Below, in pieces: positions 1 through 12,076 of a stretch of DNA of 64,000 nucleotides. The notes below the pieces were generated by a model that was not told the DNA's origin, did not search any database, and saw only the letters and a list, made by a program, of their open reading frames with translations. Source of the DNA: Scolanthus callimorphus (Eukaryota > Cnidaria > Anthozoa > Actiniaria > Edwardsiidae); the NCBI GenBank assembly GCA_033964015.1, contig CM066912.1, positions 28,172,532 to 28,236,531 on the forward strand, given 5' to 3'. The stretch's first letter is position 1; the number at the start of each line of letters is the position of its first letter. A program made the translations under genes and the position numbers.

Positions 1-337
1 CCCGCGGGGGTAGGGAAAAGGCTAAGCCCCGCAGTCAATCAACAAATGTTCGTAAATGTATTCAGTCTCCTCCCCCTCCCATTTTGTATACATTCTTTGT
101 AATAAGCACCCGAACATAAATTCTCCGCGGACCTCGAAAACAGCTCAAATTAAATTATCCAGCTTTTGCAGCGAAACGTGAAAAACGGGACCTTCGGAGC
201 CTCAGTCTGACTGAGTCAGCCCTGGACAAAAAATAAACCGAGAAAATAATTAGCAAATCCACTCAATGCAGAATGAACTGCCTACTCAATGTTGATTGAT
301 TGTTGTTGAAATTTCACAGAAGTCTACATTCACGTTA

Positions 338-3300
338 TCACTTGATGTTCATCGACCTATGGAAATGTACGTTCAGCCATTGTCCACGTTTTCGCTGCCA
401 CACCCTCGTCTCCTCCGACTGGGTTGTCCGGGGCTGGCCGTCCGGTCCGAAACTTTGCGTCAGTCGTATATACGATATACAGGCAGCTTCATCGCCAAGT
501 ATGTGCACATGAGGGGACAGTATGGTGGTATTAATAGTGGTGTTTCTAGGCCTTGGAAGGTTATCGAAGTAGAATTTGTGGAACTCCAACCCTTCTACTT
601 GATTTCCAAGTGCTTCAGGCTCGAATGCCGTGATAGCGGGGTCCACGAGCTTGCAGTACGTTTCGTAATCTTTAGCCGTGATACTTGTGATTAATTGCTG
701 TGTTAGGCGAATGATTTCGTGTTCACGCTGTGACTTCGTGCCCTCGAATTCGTCTTCAGTGATGGTTGTGATGGAGTCTTCCTCGGAGCCCTTTTTCTTG
801 CGTGATCCACTGAAGTTATGGGTAGCTAAGATGGTGGCGTGGATTGCGCCGCGTAGTTTACGACGCGCGTTGAATCGCTTGAGGCCATCTAGCGTTGTCT
901 GGCGGTGGACCTTGGATGCGATGCGCTCACGGTTCTGAGAAAAAGAAAGGGGAAGTTTCAGCGTTTTTTTTCACATCTCATATCCATCATGGGAACTTAC
1001 GCAGTAATTGCTTAGAATACACGTAACTTGGATAGAAGGTCTGCAACCCTGCAATCAGTAATCGCGGTTCCTTACAACACCAAATATCGAAAATGAATCC
1101 TGACATTTGTATAAAACTATACAATTTATATAGGTTGAAAGCATCATCGATTCCTTCACAACTTTGAAAAATTATTTCTCAGGTTTCCTTTGAATTTCTT
1201 CTCGGTGTTATCGCCAATTCTTTATTTTATCAAAGCCTTTCAAAAATGCTACAAACAAGGAAATTGGTTTTGTAATACTCTCTCTAAAAATTGTTTTCAC
1301 TTTGTGTCAAAATTACTAACTTCTTGGCGGATTTCCTCTGTATTAATTTCCGAGAGCCGAGAGCAATGCAGTATTTAGGTAACAAAGTGCAAAAATGGTT
1401 AACAAAATGCAAATTTTCTTTTGAAATGCTAATAGGATTACAAAATATTTTGATAACATAAAGCCGATTATGGAAACTTCGGTTTTTTGTTCATGCTCAA
1501 ATTCTGTCAGGTCCAGATTTCAATCAAGGAAAAATGCGTGCGGCTTGTCAGTTTGTAAGCAGATTTTAGAAATTACACTCGTGGGTTTTTCAAAAAGCTC
1601 AAATTGAAATCGCCTGCGGCTTGTGCAATTTTGATTAAGCAATAAAAGTACTTTCCGCGTGCTCTCTGCTTTCTTACAACACGAGGGGAATGTTGGGAGA
1701 ACTGATCAAAAACGGCTCGTGTCTTTCAAGTTTTATCAGTTCGACTAACATTCCCCGAGTGTTTGTAAGAAACCAGAGAGCACGCAGAAAGTATTTTTAT
1801 TGCTTTATTAAGCAATTATTGGATGAGGTTTTTGTGATTTCCAGAATAAACAATGTCGAGACAGGTGGAATCAGGTGAGGCCGTAAGGCCAAGCCTGATT
1901 CCACTTGGCGAGACATTGTTTATTCTGGAAATCACAAAACCGAATTCAATAATTGTTTTATTATACATTGATTCAGTAAAAACACTTTTTTTCTGTCAAG
2001 CAATGTCTTTTACACAAGCGCCTTGTTAAATAGGGAAAACATTCAAGTGCTCTAGTCCCACTATGCATTGCGCGCGTAGGATCAAGAATCAGCTAGCTGA
2101 TTCTTCAAGAATCAGCATGCTGATTCTTGGAGACCCTCAAAATGCGTGATTCCCAAAGTAAAGCGCGCGCTTTTAGCCAATCAGAATCGAGATAGTGAGT
2201 ACAATGTATAGTAATATATGACAAATTGCACCCGCGACAAAAATCGCAAGCGTGCGGTTATCGCTGGAACCCCAAAAAAGAGTGTTGCATTATGGGAAAT
2301 GGAAGATGGCGGACTTTTCCAAGCCTCTTCCTTCCTGTCTTTGGAAAAGTTTTATTAACCTTAATTTTCTATCACCTACAATTACACACTTCATTTCAAT
2401 GATATGACAGGAGAGAGAAAGGAACGGGTTCGACTCTGAGATAGTAAGTACAATTGAATGACGACATTTTAGGAGAGGCACAACTCGGGGCAATTCAAAT
2501 GCCTTTCTTCTACTTTTTGTCAGTTGTTCAGCTTATAGCGCCCCAAATAAAAGGCTGCATTGTCAAAATACGTAGACCAAAATTTACTTGAAGTACGAAA
2601 TGTATTATTTCGTAAATTGCTTAGAGCCTAAGTTACTTTTTAGGTGCTTAAAGTATAAGCTTAATATCAGACAGAGTGAAAGTTTACACTAAAGTGAAAC
2701 ACTGTCAAAATGGCGTGCTTTCTCCAGCAGCTTGTCGAGACCTGCAAGCGAAAGCATCCCCAGCGAGCAGAAGCTACTGTTTAGCTACCTCTATTTACTT
2801 TTACTTTTTTGTTTTCAAGAGAATAGGTGACGTCTGCTAGTAGAGAAGCGAGAACAGTATTAAACTTGCCACAATTTTCCAGTTCTAAGGCAGATTTCCC
2901 ATAACTTGTGAAAAGATTATGTTGCATTACGATTGGTTATATATATCTGTGTGTGACAAAACTAGACATACCACAATCCATGGATGTTTCAGGGCCTCTG
3001 CAGCATTGATCCTGCGGCTGGCATCTATGTTAAGCATCTTGTTGATAAGGTCTTTAGCATCAGAAGTTACTGTATCCCATTCTGGGGAGGGGTACTACAG
3101 TACAAGCAAAATGCAAATTAGCTTTTGATGATGTGGAGAGAGTAATTCATATTATACCAGAAGTTTTCATACACAATGATGTAGCCAGATCCCGGGGGAA
3201 CTCCCATAATATTTTTTGGTTGGGAATTTTCAGTTTTACCCCTAAAATATACTAAAAAGGGTGTGGCTAAAAAAAATACCCTAAAAGACACCCACCAATA

Positions 3301-6300
3301 AACTATGCTTGGCTATACATTTATGTGTTTATATCATTTTTATTATTATTGCTTATCAAGCTGATACCAATAAATTTTGGAATTTAATTCTCATTCCATT
3401 CATTTGGCCACATTTTCCAGATCACATTTTTTAAACTCATTAAGTGAAGGAGTTCCATGTTTCATTTGCAAATTTTGTTCATTGAATCTTATCTTACATG
3501 GCCAAAGAAGAAAGTGGCTTCAATTAAGCAATAAAAGTACTTTCCGCGTGCTCTCTGCTTTCTTACAAACACGAGGGGGATGTTGGGAGAACTGATCAAA
3601 ACTTGAAAGACACGAGCCGGAGGCGAGTGTCTTTCAAGTTTTATCAGTTCGACCAACATTCCCCGAGTGTTTGTAAGAAACCAGAGAGCACGCAGAAAGT
3701 ACTTTTATTGCTTTTAGAAAATAACATACACACGCGCGACAGCGTTGCGTGACAATCGTGTTTCTCAGGTCTCTTAGAAACACGCTTTTTAACCAATCAG
3801 AATGCGCACATTCACAATACAACATAGGTGTTATTTTCTAATTTAGTTTTCAAACTAGACAAAACAAAATATCATTTTTAAATTGAACCCATGGGGTTTG
3901 ATTATAAGAGATTAAATTGTGGTGAGGAAATAATATAGATTTGACTACAACCGAGCATCCAACCATAATCAAAACAATTGCTTATGTCTATCATATAAGA
4001 AAATAAAAATCTGTCCTTGCCCATCTGTTATCTTTCTAAGCAGTTTGTCTTCTAGCTTTATCTTTTGGTCGCAAGAAAATCCTTTTAGGGCGGAGCCTTG
4101 ATGGAGCCTTGACTTTACCCATGCTAGCCCGAGGCTTACTGTGATTTTCATAATTCTGCAAGCTCTAAGCAACAGTAAAACCATAGCAGCTTCTTTTGCT
4201 CGCACAGATACGATTACATGTAGCAACAACAGGCATCACTTAGAGGTTTTTCAAAAGCTACCAGGTTCGCTTTGAAAACACAAATATTAATAGTACAGTA
4301 GTTGCAGGTTCACAGAAACATGGAAACCACAATAAAGAATGATCTATTTGTAGAGGTTTACATGACACATTACAACATGACACATTACAAGTATTAATTG
4401 AACATTCTGTCCTTCAACCTTTTCTGAATTCCAAAATTTACACCATTTGCAATAGTGTTATGTCTGAAAATTTTTATATTGTAAGTACAATATAAGTTTG
4501 AAGAGAACAAAGCATCTGTTTATTTTACAGCACAATATTTCTGCTTTAAGCTCTTTATAATTAATAAGAAAAATAAATGCCAGTATTGGTATCTTTAAGG
4601 ATATGAATTAAATATATAAGCTGTCTGTTTGTTTGACTTTGGTTAGTATTATAATCTATGCTAAATTGTGCAAATGCAAGGCATATATACCTAGTTGGGA
4701 AACCTTATTGATTTAGTTTTTAGCTTTTTTTTTTGTCAATTGACAATAGGGTACAATACTCGCAGCCGTGAGTTCAGAAAACAATTATTTGTGAATCCTT
4801 TTAAACATTTTTGCAGTTATCGTTGTACTTGTAGTGTTTATTTTCTGTCACATGCATATTATGCTTAGAATAGTGCAAAATAAAAAATGAAGAAAGTTGC
4901 TGCACCTTAAGAAGGAATTACTATGATTACAACATAATACAAAGCAATTGTGTGTCAGATCCAGGAGCAGAGTGGACTCCCAAACCCACTTTTTTGAGGC
5001 TCCAGAAATAATAAAATAAATTACTAACAGCCAGTTTCCAGTAATTCTATTGACTAATTTGACTCTGAGGACTAACTGAAGCACTCCATTTTCCAAAAAC
5101 CTGAGAAGTTTTAATTTCATTATGCTTCAGTAAATATGTAGATAAGACCTTGATTAAGGCTTCCACAAATTTTTGAAAATACTTTTTCAGGTCTACAATC
5201 GTGTCTGTGATCACAGCATGACATTTGAAGTCCTTCATTTAAAATAAAAGATTAAATTTTATTTATTTAATTGTGTCCCATTGTGATTTCTTTTAAATCC
5301 ACAGGATCCTACACCACATCTCAGACTGTGGAGCTCAGATTGCAAGGTCTTTTTGTTTCAAATAAGCCTTTATTATGTTAATACAAGTATTGATTAATAA
5401 TATAATAAAGCTATCAGGAAATGGAATGCAGTAGCACTAAAAATGCTAATTCTTATTCTCAAGTGGTACTTATACAAAATCCTTGCCTTATTAGCTGCTT
5501 TATTCCATAATCCACTTGGCCTATTTGTAAAACTACATGTACCACCACTTCCCAAGCTGTTTTGCCATATCTTAGTATAAAGTCAGTAATTTTAGCAGGA
5601 CAAATCCATGCAAATCAGTCCACCTTAATTCTGGGCTCCAGTTGTGGTACCCACAGGGAATGGGAGACTAGTGCCACTAATACCATTATGGATAATAATG
5701 ATTAATTATACTTGTACTATAAGTACAAAATACTATAAAGATCCAAGAGGAAGTTAAATAGTCTCAAATTTCTATCATTCATGCCTCTGAATTTTTCCAA
5801 AGTATTACTGCAAAAGGTTTTAAATATGGGTGATGATAACAATTAATTCCTTCCATCACACAACGAAAACTTAGCAACCACAAACGTAGTCAGAGATTTT
5901 GCTAAAACTACCAGGTTGCTTTAGATGTTTGATTCAGGGAACGCTTTGAAAAACACAATAAAATTAATTTGTTGGTGTAGAGTGAAAACCAAAGTAAAAT
6001 CATGGATAATCAGGCCCGTAGCCAAAAAAAAGCACTACCGAGGCAGTCAGTGAGCCAGATTTCCAGATTACTGTGACTAACGGTTAAGGCTGGTTTAAGT
6101 TTCATTTTAAATTTAGTTCTGGTTCTTTCAGTAAAAAAAAAAAAAAATCAGGGAAATTTTTACCGCTCGCTTCATGCTGGCTGGCTACAGACCTGATAAT
6201 AATGTTTTATACGTGTACAAAAATACTATAATTACATATAAACATCCCAAAGAGGAGGACACTTGAATCTAGCAAATCACATCTCTGATTTTTGACAAAG

Positions 6301-9300
6301 TGACTGCAAAAGGTTATTAGTGATGATAATAATTACCATCTGGTCTGGTACTATTTTAGTCGACAGCCAGTCAGAATTATTTCAAAGTGACTGTTCACAA
6401 AGTTAACAGTGACTTTTGTTGTGTTTGGTGGTGAAGACTAAATGCAATGTTGCATTACTTTGTCCTTTGATTGGTTTTCTCTTTATTTAAAAATAATAAT
6501 AAAAGCATCAGGGATTCTGCTTGTCTTGATTGATCAACTGTAAAGTTTTTTCGGTGCAGTCATTTGAAATTTTTCTCTACAGTAATATTGGTTTAGTTTG
6601 ATTAAAATTATGCAGTAAAATGTACAAACTCCTATGTTTTTGTTTCATGAGATTCCAAAAAAAGATTTTTGACTATCATTTTCATGTGAGGCAGACAGAT
6701 TGTCACCAAGAAAAAAGGTAGTTCCTTTTCAACAAAATTGCTAAGAATTAACCTAAAATGATCCCCAATATCAATACCATACAATATCAAGTGGCTTTAG
6801 CTACTTAATATTGAACTGACAAATATTGGTAGCTAAAATGTTTACATGCAAAACTACTGAGTCATGATTATTTTACTGATTTCAATGCACATTGGCAGCT
6901 ACTATAAGAGCCACATCATTAATTTCAATGTGTTTCAATATCTAAATTCATTGGCAGTTTTCTTTTGCCTCCATCCATTCAAATATCACATTAAAACAGA
7001 GGTTTTAGAAAGCATACCAAATGGCAAAAATTAATCCTAGTGCAGAGACAGGTCTTTTTGAAAAGGTTTACATAAATGGATGTGTGTTTATTGTACCCAT
7101 AGCTGTCAACCCTCAAAGTTTAGAAATCTGGAGTTTTTGTAAGAAATGCAACAAATATATAAGAAACATCCAATAAAGTTGTGCAGGAGAAATACAGTAA
7201 ATGTAATGAAGCAAATTAACCTAGTGACAAGGCTCAAAATCTTGAAACTCCCGCCTAGTGCAGGAGAGTTGAATGCTATGTGTACCCTTATGACTCTGGA
7301 AATCTCACCGTTAATAAATAAATAAAAGTTTTATTATTTGAAATCGCTATACATGCATTTATCATCGTTATTACAATTGCTTATCAAGCTGATACCAAGA
7401 AATTTTGAAATTAATTCTCATTTAAATTATTTGGCCACACTTCCAGATGCAATGATCCCATTTATGATAACAACTAGAAAAGAGTAAACATTTTTATGCC
7501 CTTCAAGGAAAACAAATTTAATGTTTAATTCTTTTGATGGATTTGTCCTACTGCACCCAATAAAATTCAAGCTCCCATGTTATTCCGGTAACTCTAAAAA
7601 TACAACAACTTCATTTGATGCCCACAAGTCTCGCACAAAAGTATCTATTTTTGCTGTAGGGGAGATAGTGGGAAACAAAAACACATTTATTTAGATCTGT
7701 AATATAGAATTATAAAAGCAATCTCTCAGCATAGTCTAAAAAAATTGTAGCTAAATATTTTTGCTTTAACAGACCTTTATTCAAAGAACTGTAAACACTC
7801 ATTTTACAAAATGTAAAATAAATGTAATATAAATATAAAGAAATGAATATGTTTTTTTTTTCAAAATAAATTATTATTCTAACGTGGCCAAAAGTACATG
7901 GCATATACAATTTTAGATATTTTATTTCTTTATAATACGAGTTTAACATAAATATACCAAATGAATGTGTGTTTTACCTTTTATTGAATTTTTACTATGT
8001 CAAGAGTTAATAATACTTTGCTTTCTGTCTATATGTGAAAACATCTGTTTAAGTTTCAAGACAAACATTAAAAAGATTGGGTCATTATTTGCATCAAATG
8101 AATAACCCAACCTCCTTAAAGTTTCTTGCCTCAAAATCATTATTACCGAGAACACAACGATAGGATCTCGAATTAGAAGACAAAAGCTTTCCTGAAAGCT
8201 ATTAATGCAGAGGGTGAAAACATAAAAGGGTTTAATGTGTTTATTTTTGCGTTCACTTTGAAAAAACATCTGTTCGCTAGCAAATGTACTAATTGAAAAA
8301 TACACTGTAATTTTCTATGAAATGTTATCCTCCAAACTTGACCACGGATTATGTAAGATTATCGCGAAATCTGGATGGATTTTTAGGATTCTTACAGCGG
8401 GAAATAACTGAAGTGCAGGTATCCATAGAGGAAAATGATCAGTCAAAATAACGCAGCTAGGCGCTCTAAACCCCCGGGCTATTTAGAAATATTTGGAGCG
8501 ACTATCAACATCTAAGCATATTCTTTTTTGCATTGATAACATCATATTTCCTCATTGAGATGATTTATCACAGCAAATCGCAACGAATTAGTAACTGATT
8601 GAGTAATATATTTGAAGAGAAGCACCTTCATGGGGTTCTAGGCGTTCAATAAATTTGTTATTATGCAAACTGCGTCTGTTTGGTAATAGCTTTAAGGCTG
8701 TAACGCTTGCTGAGTTAAACTAAAACTTTGATTATTTCAATTGGACAGAAAAATCCGATTGTTTTTATAGATGAGATTAAGAGCAATATTTGAAATTCCA
8801 GTTCTATAATTTTTCTTTAGGAATATTATACTGACAGCAAGTAAAACTTACATCGTAGGCGCCGGCTTTAATTTGGGCATACAACTTCTGTTGTTCCTCG
8901 TCCCAGAAGGGGGGATAGCCAACTAGAAGAATGTACAGAATCACTCCACAAGCCCAAAGGTCTACTTGTTTTCCATACGGCTCGCGCTTCAAAACTTCCG
9001 GCGATAAATAGCCCGGCGTACCAGCGAAGCCAAACCATCCTAGGCGCTCATTCTCGACTTCGATCGCCAACCCGAAATCCGCTAACTTGACCAAAGCCCC
9101 GCGTTCCTTGCTCGCGAGTAGTAAATTTTCCGGTTTAAGGTCTCTATGCACGATATGATTTTCATGGCAATGTTGAATGCTCAAAAGAACTTGCTGGATG
9201 CAGTGACTCGCATCAGCTTCGCTGTAATACTCTCTAGCGACTATATCCTCGAATAGTTCACCCCCAGTCACTAAGTCGAATACTAAGAAGTAAAACCCGT

Positions 9301-9550
9301 CCGACAGTATACTCGCGTGGAGACGGACAACGTTAGAGTGCTTCAAATGCCGGCAAATTCTAGCCTCTCGCTCGACTTTGTGGATATCTCTCTGTGTCAT
9401 GTTCTTCGTGTTAAGAATTTTCACGGCATAATCGACTTTGGTCTCTTTGTGACAGCATTTTCGAACGGTGCTGAAGGCCCCTTTGCCAAGTTCCTCTTTC
9501 AAGTCGTACGTATCATAAAATGTTGCCCCCTCGGTGGCTATGCCGGACAT
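338..9550 (-). CDS. CAMK2: Calcium/calmodulin-dependent protein kinase II, complete, 3 coding exons
   Basis: Ser/Thr kinase that decodes Ca2+ signals and assembles into a dodecameric hub. The coding exons on the minus strand are 9550-8852, 3094-2972 and 934-338 (stop 340-338). All have consensus splice sites and phase-0 joins, giving about 472 residues, close to the family's ~478. Exon 1 holds the glycine loop (GKGAFSTV, residues 22-29), ATP lysine K44, HRDLKPEN with D137, and DFG with D158. Exon 2 ends the kinase C-lobe (YPSPEWDTV to HPWIV). Exon 3 carries the autoinhibitory helix ([17 protein letters not shown]), a short KKK-containing linker and the whole association domain ([19 protein letters not shown] to VHFHRS). 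T288 corresponds to the autophosphorylated T286/287, with the arginine at -3 kept; the usual RQET reads RQTT. The ATG at 9550 is preceded by a possible acceptor near 9591, so a 5' UTR intron is likely. The only introns are 5.8 kb and 2.0 kb, and no alternative linker exons are visible. The family assignment is near certain. Confidence 0.96.
1634..1815. mobile_element. Foldback MITE, family 'GTGCTCTCTG', copy 1
   Basis: The left arm (AAGCAATAAAAGTACTTTCC, then CGCGTGCTCTCTG) is repeated in inverse orientation at the right end (CAGAGAGCACGCAGAAAGTA then TTTTTATTGCTT). The arms are about 75 bases around a short loop. A second copy lies at 3526-3715. No coding capacity. The left edge is clear; the right edge merges with the next repeat. 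Confidence 0.75.
1811..2212 (+). mobile_element. Composite palindromic repeat, copy 1 (inverted copy at 38323-38730)
   Basis: It contains a roughly 105-bp near-perfect hairpin (about 1830-1940) with arms around TTCCAGAATAAACAATGTC. Next come a region ending in CAAGCGCCTTGTTAAATAGG and a second hairpin, AATCAGCTAGCTGATT followed by AATCAGCATGCTGATT. The same block occurs reversed at 38323-38730, and a decayed fragment lies at about 23028-23150. It is non-autonomous, with no ORF of its own. Confidence 0.75.
3310..3425 (+). repeat. Dispersed repeat, paired with 7335-7450
   Basis: Both copies share GCTTATCAAGCTGATACCAA, then AAATTTTG, AATTCTCATT and TTGGCCACA at matching spacing, in the same orientation inside one intron. 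It is an old duplication or a low-copy interspersed repeat. No terminal structure is visible. Confidence 0.55.
3526..3715. mobile_element. Foldback MITE, family 'GTGCTCTCTG', copy 2
   Basis: Same family as 1634-1815. The arms begin AAGCAATAAAAGTACTTTCC and end with the inverse, around a small inner palindrome (TTGAAAGACACGAGCC / GGCGAGTGTCTTTCAA). It sits inside CAMK2 intron 1. Confidence 0.75.
7335..7450 (+). repeat. Dispersed repeat, paired with 3310-3425
   Basis: Second copy of the repeat described at 3310-3425, with scattered substitutions and a similar TTATTA-rich lead-in. Confidence 0.55.
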
Positions 9551-9862
9551 TTTCCAGTCGGTTCTTGTAGCTTTCTCGATCTCGAAGGCTAACAGGAAAA
9601 TGTGCAGAGTGGATTATATTGAAGCTCTTCAAAGTTTTAAGAGCCTGGAACTAGGGGTGTGAGTTTCAGTTTCTGTCGCGCTAGACCGGAAATGGCTTTT
9701 GCTAACCGGAAGTTAATGTATAGGTCAAAAGGTCACTTATGGTTGGAACGCGGGCTCACCCTCCCTGGAGCCCCCTTAAATTTTTGGCGAGCAGCAAAAA
9801 ATCTAAGCATGAAGAATCAATCTCACGTCGATGGTACTTGCACAGGAAACTGCATCTAGCTG

Positions 9863-10000
9863 TGGCGCCATGTGGCAGTAAAAATAAGAAATGGCTAAGA
9901 AATGGCCTGCGATCGAGCTCCGGCGCATTTAGGGGGGGGGGGGGGGGGGGGGGGGGTGGCGCCATGTGGCAATAAAAATAATAAATGGCCAAGAAAGGGG
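9863..10000 (+). repeat. Local tandem duplication flanking a long poly-G tract
   Basis: TGGCGCCATGTGGCA plus about 30 following bases (AGTAAAAATAAGAAATGGC) appears at about 9863-9908 and again at about 9957-10000. An uninterrupted G run of roughly 25 bases (about 9931-9955) lies just before the second copy. Length calls in such a run are unreliable. Confidence 0.75.
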
Positions 10001-10235
10001 GGATAAGCCAGCCGCCTTCTTAATTGTCAGCCTAGCAACATGCCACATTGTCCACATTATGCCGTGACGCTAGGGAATGTATCCATATCGGTTGATTTAG
10101 GGAAGGTATGTACCGGCTGGTGAACTACAATGTAGCTGTAACCGTGGGCTGGAAAATGTAGAGACAATTCGTGATCGCGCACACTGAAAAGCAAAGAATT
10201 GTTCAGCACACATCCGCGCGACGTTATAGAAACCC

Positions 10236-10640
10236 AAAAATGCACTCGTGCTGTTTAAATGGAATGCCCACTATAGTCTTTACAAGAACGTGTATCTTGG
10301 CAAGGAAAAACAAACTCCCCAAAAAGAGCCTGTTCGAAAGGAGACCCCCTAGGTAAGCGTGAGTCCGACGTTACAAGCATAGCAATTCGTCATTTTGGCA
10401 GCGCCTCACGCACATGAATAATAATAATTTCTTCATTTGCGGCGCGCATTGCGCGCATAAAGAGTAAAATCTACAGGCTTTGTTTACTATACACAAAAAA
10501 TGGAATCTTCATCTACCTTTTCTCAAAGGCTTGATGACATGCGTTTATTAAAATCAGGGCGCGCTTCGCGCGCAAAGAAACAAATGCGATCTCCTTATTT
10601 AGTAAAATGCTTCCGCTGGTTTAAATAGGGGGCGGAGGGG
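10236..10640 (+). repeat. Dispersed repeat copy 1 (second copy about 15797-16110)
   Basis: Shares with 15797-16110 the blocks GTTTAAATGGAATGCCC, GAAAAACAAACTCCCC, TTCGTCATTT, CTACAGGCTTT, TTCATCTACCTTTT and GAGG/AAGGCTTGATGA, in the same order and orientation. No protein domain is visible. It is probably a non-autonomous transposon fragment. Confidence 0.65.
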
Positions 10641-10695
10641 ATCACGAAAACTTTAAACAGCTCTGAGAGGGGTCACGTTAACCATAGTACTTAAT

Positions 10696-11498
10696 CTTAT
10701 AGTCCCCAGTAGCGTCATAAGAATCATAAGCACCATCAAGAGTGGATTAACAAGAGTTAGAATCTTTCCCTACTGTATTTGTCCACATCACAGTCAGAAA
10801 AGTGTCTATTTTTAGATTTGAGTTTCGCGCGCGAAAGTATTCGAATGCTCAGGGTCGAATGCTCGTATACCCAATACACAACAAAATAGAGAATATCCTA
10901 CCTTGTCTTTGCGATTTTAACGGTTTTTCCATTGATCTGCGATTTAATTTTCTGGATCTCACAACTGTTCGCGTATCGAGAAAGTGGGAACCCTGTGGAT
11001 GACGAATTTTCGCGGGCATCCTAGTTCTAAAAATAGACACTTTTCCCTCCACTGTCCCTCTCGGGGTCAGAGATTTTTTTCTCTTTCTCCGCTTACTAGG
11101 GCTAACGCTCAGAAGCACACATGCGATCATTTCATTAGCACGTTAGCTTTCACACAAGGTTAATTCCTTATCTCCACTCTGTTGAACTTAGTGCTACGCG
11201 GCCACAGGCTTGCCTGAACATCTACATATTTTCTGACTGTGATTCGGGCGTACATAGTAAATATGGAAACTCTTGGTAATCCACTCTTGGCACCAGGCGT
11301 TATGTTTCAACTTTTAAGACTTAGTGAGGACGGTTCGTCGTCATAAGCGTCGTCCGACATAAGCGCCTGCTTATGGTCGTGCTTATGACGTAAGCGCCTT
11401 ACGACGCGTGACGAAGCGTCCTCACTAAGTCATAAGAAACAGAACGCCTGGTGCTTATGATTCTTATGATCCTGATGGCGCTAGTGGGGACGGAGCTT
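10696..11498. mobile_element. Nested inverted-repeat element, about 0.8 kb
   Basis: The outer ends are inverse: GTCATAAGAATCATAAGCAC near 10711 against GTGCTTATGATTCTTATGAT near 11450, each with GTCCCCA-type sequence outside. A second inverse pair lies inside (AGTGTCTATTTTTAGA near 10801 against AAAAATAGACACTTTT near 11028). A third palindrome, GACTTAGTGAGGAC against GTCCTCACTAAGTC, lies at about 11308-11430. There is no transposase ORF, so it is non-autonomous. Confidence 0.65.
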
Positions 11499-11519
11499 TA
11501 TAGAGGGGATCACTGCATT

Positions 11520-11943
11520 TTGACCACTAACGCGTTTTCAAAAGTATTCGTTTTCAAACTTATCAACGGATTCGCAGCGTGTTAGTGGACGGGAGATTTA
11601 GCTCCAAACAAGCGATCAGGTTTTATTTGATGTTAGCGTGTGCAAGGACGTCATTGTTTTCATTTTTATCCGGATTCGACCTAGTCTCCCTCGCAGCCCG
11701 TTCTTTGTGTCGCTCACGCAACGCTTCCCTCCCCATGAGGAGGAGGAGGAAAAGCGTTGCGCGGCCTTGCGAGGGAGACTAGATTCGACCGTCCACACTA
11801 AAACGATAAGTCACTTTTGAGAGTGTTTTCAATCTTGTTCGGATTCAATGAAAACAATCAGCGTGTTAGTGTGGACGAGGCAGGCCTAAACGTATCAAAA
11901 GTATACGGATTCAAGCGAAAACGCGTTAGTGTGGACGGGGCCG
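11520..11943. mobile_element. MITE, 'CCACTAACGCGTTTTC' family, copy 1
   Basis: The left end CACTAACGCGTTTTCAAAAG is inverse to the right end (AAAACGCGTTAGTGTGGACG near 11918-11938). Inside are repeated ATTCG and GTTTTC motifs and a GAGGGAGACTAG / CTAGTCTCCCTC palindrome. A related copy is at 49409-49775. Confidence 0.65.
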
Positions 11944-12076
11944 CCTAAGAATGGTGTTTCTGAAAATGGTCAGGGTCTACTAAAGTTTGTTTTATACATG
12001 TTGAAAATCGGCGACAAAAAACTGAATGAATGTGCACAGATACTACGTTGCTATAGCCTGTGTACTTCCGCTACTA

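Larger units (their letters stand above)
935..2971 (-). other. CAMK2 intron 2 with two foldback elements
   Basis: This intron runs from a GTATGT donor (2971-2966) to a TTTCTCAG acceptor (to 935). It holds a short foldback at about 1634-1815, abutting a larger palindromic repeat at about 1811-2212. The rest is AT-rich, and I see no further coding exon. Confidence 0.8.
3095..8851 (-). other. CAMK2 intron 1 (5.8 kb, AT-rich)
   Basis: This intron runs from a GTAAGT donor (8851-8846) to a TGTAG acceptor (to 3095). It is very AT-rich and contains one foldback copy (3526-3715) and a diverged direct repeat pair (about 3310-3425 and 7335-7450). Several short open frames (for example in 4848-5238 and 8000-8305) show no recognisable domain or flanking splice pattern. 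I see no nested gene. Confidence 0.75.

Noticed and set aside
1690..1878. Open frame with the same peptide as one at 38584-38931
   Set aside because: The shared peptide comes from two copies of a non-coding palindromic repeat, not from a gene family.
4848..5238. Overlapping minus-strand open frames in CAMK2 intron 1
   Set aside because: AT-rich, no domain, no splice signals matching the gene, and not needed for a complete CaMKII.
9317..9592. Plus-strand open frame over the CaMKII kinase exon
   Set aside because: Shadow of the strongly conserved kinase reading frame on the other strand.
9739..9992. Open frames through the poly-G tract (poly-Gly / poly-Pro)
   Set aside because: Produced by the homopolymer; no start context or conservation.
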